From Desulfuromonadales bacterium C00003068 (lineage in GTDB: Bacteria > Desulfobacterota > Desulfuromonadia > Desulfuromonadales > Desulfuromonadaceae), in assembly GCA_001751155.1 (NCBI GenBank), contig MAXR01000198.1, positions 9,371-16,522 of the forward strand: 7,152 nucleotides of DNA, written 5' to 3'. How positions within the stretch are numbered: position 1 is the first letter of the stretch; each line of letters begins with the position of its first letter. Below, piece after piece: positions 6,011-7,152 of the stretch. The notes under the pieces are model-generated. The model saw nothing but the letters and a program-made list of their open reading frames with translations. It was not told the DNA's origin and did not search any database. The position numbers and the translations under genes are program-made.

Positions 6011-6589
6011 CTATTCGAAGCCAAACAGCTCAGATTCAACCAACCGACACAGGAGCTGACAAAAAAACAACACCGCTTCCACCCCACTGGCATGGCTAGG
6101 GGCCATCATCGGGATAACAAGATCAGCATTTTCCTTTTTCCATGCGTGCTCATCACCGCACGTCATCACCATTGTCGAACAGCCGATTTCACCGGCAGCC
6201 TGTAAAGCGGCGACCATTGCTGGGCTCGCATTACAATCAAGAAACAACACACAATCATCTGCGTTAGCTTGAGCCTGTAACTGGCAGCTAAAATATTGTT
6301 CAAAAGCCGCAGACTGAGCAAGGGTAGTCGCCAAGCCAGCATCTTGATTCAAGGCGACGACAGGCAGGGATGGCCGCTCTTCGCCCATTTGAAACAAAAA
6401 GGCATTGGCAACGGTGCTCGCCACCCCCGCTAAACGGCCACTACCGACAATGATCAAGCGTTTGCCGTTGGCAAAAGACTCCGACAAGCTCTGAGCATAC
6501 TGTTCAAGAACATCTGAATTTAATGCTAACGATTGCTCGAGGGTTTCATTATGCTGTTGATACGCGGTAAATATTCGGCTCTCTGACAT
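6011..6589 (-). CDS. SIS-domain protein, GmhA/DiaA-like
   Basis: This 192-residue single-SIS-domain protein has the overall layout of phosphoheptose isomerase (GmhA) and the replication factor DiaA: an N-terminal helical region (1-40), GKRLIIVGSGRLAGVASTVAN (42-62) at the first loop, a second strand and loop CVLFLDCNASPAMVAAL (113-129), and a C-terminal helix ending CRLVESELF (181-189). Catalytic features look eroded. The GNGGSA-type loop has become GSGRLA, the STSGNS-type phosphate loop has become LDCNAS, and the Gln and His of the GmhA C-terminal helix appear replaced (VEAVLFFCQLL). It may bind a ligand or another protein rather than isomerise a sugar. The ATG has AAAGGGG about 5 bases upstream. 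It is divergent from trxA and 153 bases upstream of the ccsA-like gene, on the same strand. Its role in the heme context is unknown. Confidence 0.75.
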   Translation of the reverse strand: MSESRIFTAYQQHNETLEQSLALNSDVLEQYAQSLSESFANGKRLIIVGSGRLAGVASTVANAFLFQMGEERPSLPVVALNQDAGLATTLAQSAAFEQYFSCQLQAQANADDCVLFLDCNASPAMVAALQAAGEIGCSTMVMTCGDEHAWKKENADLVIPMMAPSHASGVEAVLFFCQLLCRLVESELFGFE

Positions 6590-6655
6590 ATCGCCCCTTT
6601 ATCGGTTAAACGTAAACATCCGAATCGTTCTAACATTGAACACAACAATAAATCC

Positions 6656-6684
6656 TTGCTTTTTAGCAGCGGTGTTTCTATCAT
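6656..6684 (+). promoter_or_regulatory. Candidate trxA promoter
   Basis: TTGCTT (6656-6661), a 17-base spacer and TATCAT (6679-6684; five of six match TATAAT) fit a sigma70 promoter with a weak -35. Transcription would begin near 6691, leaving a leader of about 70 bases before the trxA ATG at 6764. Confidence 0.35.
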
Positions 6685-6748
6685 TACCACCTATTTAAAT
6701 TCATAAGTAATGTTACATTCCAATCAACACATAAATAACCCTATCCGT

Positions 6749-6754
6749 GGAGGA
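6749..6754 (+). promoter_or_regulatory. Ribosome binding site that fixes the trxA start
   Basis: GGAGGA lies 9 bases before the ATG at 6764. The upstream in-frame ATG at 6710 has no such site, and the 18 residues it would add lie before the normal thioredoxin N-terminus. Confidence 0.8.
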
Positions 6755-6763
6755 TCATATCTC

Positions 6764-7093
6764 ATGGCAAGCGACAATGTTTTAGAATTTACTGATGACA
6801 ACTTTGACTCTGAGGTCATCAACTCAGACATCCCTGTTCTCGTTGACTTTTGGGCAACATGGTGTGCGCCGTGTAAGGCCATTGCACCAACGATTGATGC
6901 ACTTGCTGACAGCTTTAACGGTAAGGTGAAAATTGGCAAAGTCAATGTTGATGACAATCCCGGTATCCCAGGTCAATTTGGTGTTCGCGGTATCCCAACC
7001 TTGATTTTATTCAAAGATGGCAAAGTTATCGATCAACTGGTTGGTGCGATCCCTAAAAACCAACTGGAAGAATTAATCAACAAAGCACTTTAG
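6764..7093 (+). CDS. trxA: Thioredoxin
   Basis: This 109-residue cytoplasmic thiol-disulfide reductant has exactly the usual length of bacterial Trx1. The active site is WCAPC (33-37) within LVDFWATWCAPCK; Ala replaces the more common Gly of WCGPC, a known variant that may shift the redox potential slightly. The buried Asp of VDFWA (28), the cis-proline in GIPTL (P78), and the FKDGK (83-87) and GAIPKNQLEELI (94-105) segments complete the fold. It should be kept reduced by thioredoxin reductase and serve enzymes such as ribonucleotide reductase and peroxiredoxins. It is divergent from the SIS and heme genes. A link to cytochrome c maturation, which needs reduced cysteines, is plausible but not shown. 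No terminator is seen in the 34 bases after its stop, so it may be co-transcribed with the next gene. Confidence 0.97.
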   Translation: MASDNVLEFTDDNFDSEVINSDIPVLVDFWATWCAPCKAIAPTIDALADSFNGKVKIGKVNVDDNPGIPGQFGVRGIPTLILFKDGKVIDQLVGAIPKNQLEELINKAL

Positions 7094-7127
7094 ATTTAAG
7101 CATCACTAGCAGCCTGACGGACTTAAC

Positions 7128-7152
7128 ATGAACCTACTGCGAAATAGCCTGA
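7128..7152 (+). CDS. Possible start of a further gene (cut by the window edge)
   Basis: An ATG at 7128 opens a frame MNLLRNSL that runs to the window edge. GACGGA about 6 bases upstream is a weak ribosome binding site. It lies 34 bases after trxA on the same strand with no terminator between, so it could be the next gene of an operon. The basic, hydrophobic start might begin a signal peptide. Eight codons are too few to identify it. Confidence 0.35.

Larger units (their letters stand above)
6590..6763. other. Divergent intergenic region between the SIS gene and trxA
   Basis: These 174 bases are A+T-rich and must hold the promoters of both divergent genes. A candidate for trxA is listed separately. 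On the minus strand I found no convincing -35/-10 pair for the SIS gene. A small inverted repeat, TGCT-TTTT-AGCA (6657-6668), overlaps the proposed trxA -35. Confidence 0.5.

Noticed and set aside
6710..6763. N-terminal extension of thioredoxin from an upstream ATG (18 residues)
   Set aside because: GGAGGA sits inside this stretch at the right distance from the ATG at 6764, and the shorter product has the standard thioredoxin length. The extension is not a signal peptide.
1..7152. CRISPR array, tRNA or rRNA gene, insertion sequence, phage genes
   Set aside because: No regularly spaced repeats, no tRNA-like cloverleaf, no transposase or integrase, and no long terminal inverted repeats were seen on reading both strands.

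Overview
The window looks like a chromosomal segment of a Gram-negative anaerobe, most likely a deltaproteobacterium of the Desulfuromonadales (Geobacter/Pelobacter/Desulfuromonas relatives). This assignment is inferred from the linkage of a CcsA-type cytochrome c assembly protein to hemA, hemD and hemB, from the protein sequences, and from a lipoprotein with a lipobox. It rests on recall rather than a database search.

Layout. Bases 1-972 (+ strand) hold the probable tail of an unknown gene, then a YajD-type HNH protein, then a DUF1499 lipoprotein whose start overlaps the HNH stop. The next 105 bases separate these genes from a convergent, AT-rich toxin-antitoxin pair on the minus strand (1078-1660; BrnT-like toxin first, CopG/BrnA-like ribbon-helix-helix antitoxin second). 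A strong minus-strand intrinsic terminator (1729-1767) separates that pair from the main block. The main block is a minus-strand run read in the order SIS-domain protein, ccsA-like, hemA, hemD, hemB (6589 down to 1803). A good sigma70-type promoter lies just upstream of the ccsA-like gene. On the right, trxA (thioredoxin) is divergent from the SIS gene, and a further + strand gene appears to start at 7128 and run off the edge.

How the genes fit together. HemA makes glutamate-1-semialdehyde from glutamyl-tRNA, HemB condenses two 5-aminolevulinates to porphobilinogen, and HemD closes the ring to uroporphyrinogen III. The CcsA-like membrane protein would handle heme for cytochrome c maturation, or could act like HemX of Bacillus. 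Thioredoxin could supply thiol reductant. HemL (step 2) and HemC (step 4) are absent from the window; HemA and HemD are only 3 bases apart, where related clusters usually carry hemC.

I see no clearly new defence or mobile system. The items most worth a second look are the missing hemC, the CcsA-like protein with an intact WWD motif in the HemX position, a SIS protein whose sugar-phosphate loops look degenerate, and the toxin-antitoxin pair sitting just beyond the heme operon terminator. Several gene starts are moved here from the longest reading frame to the start that has a ribosome binding site.
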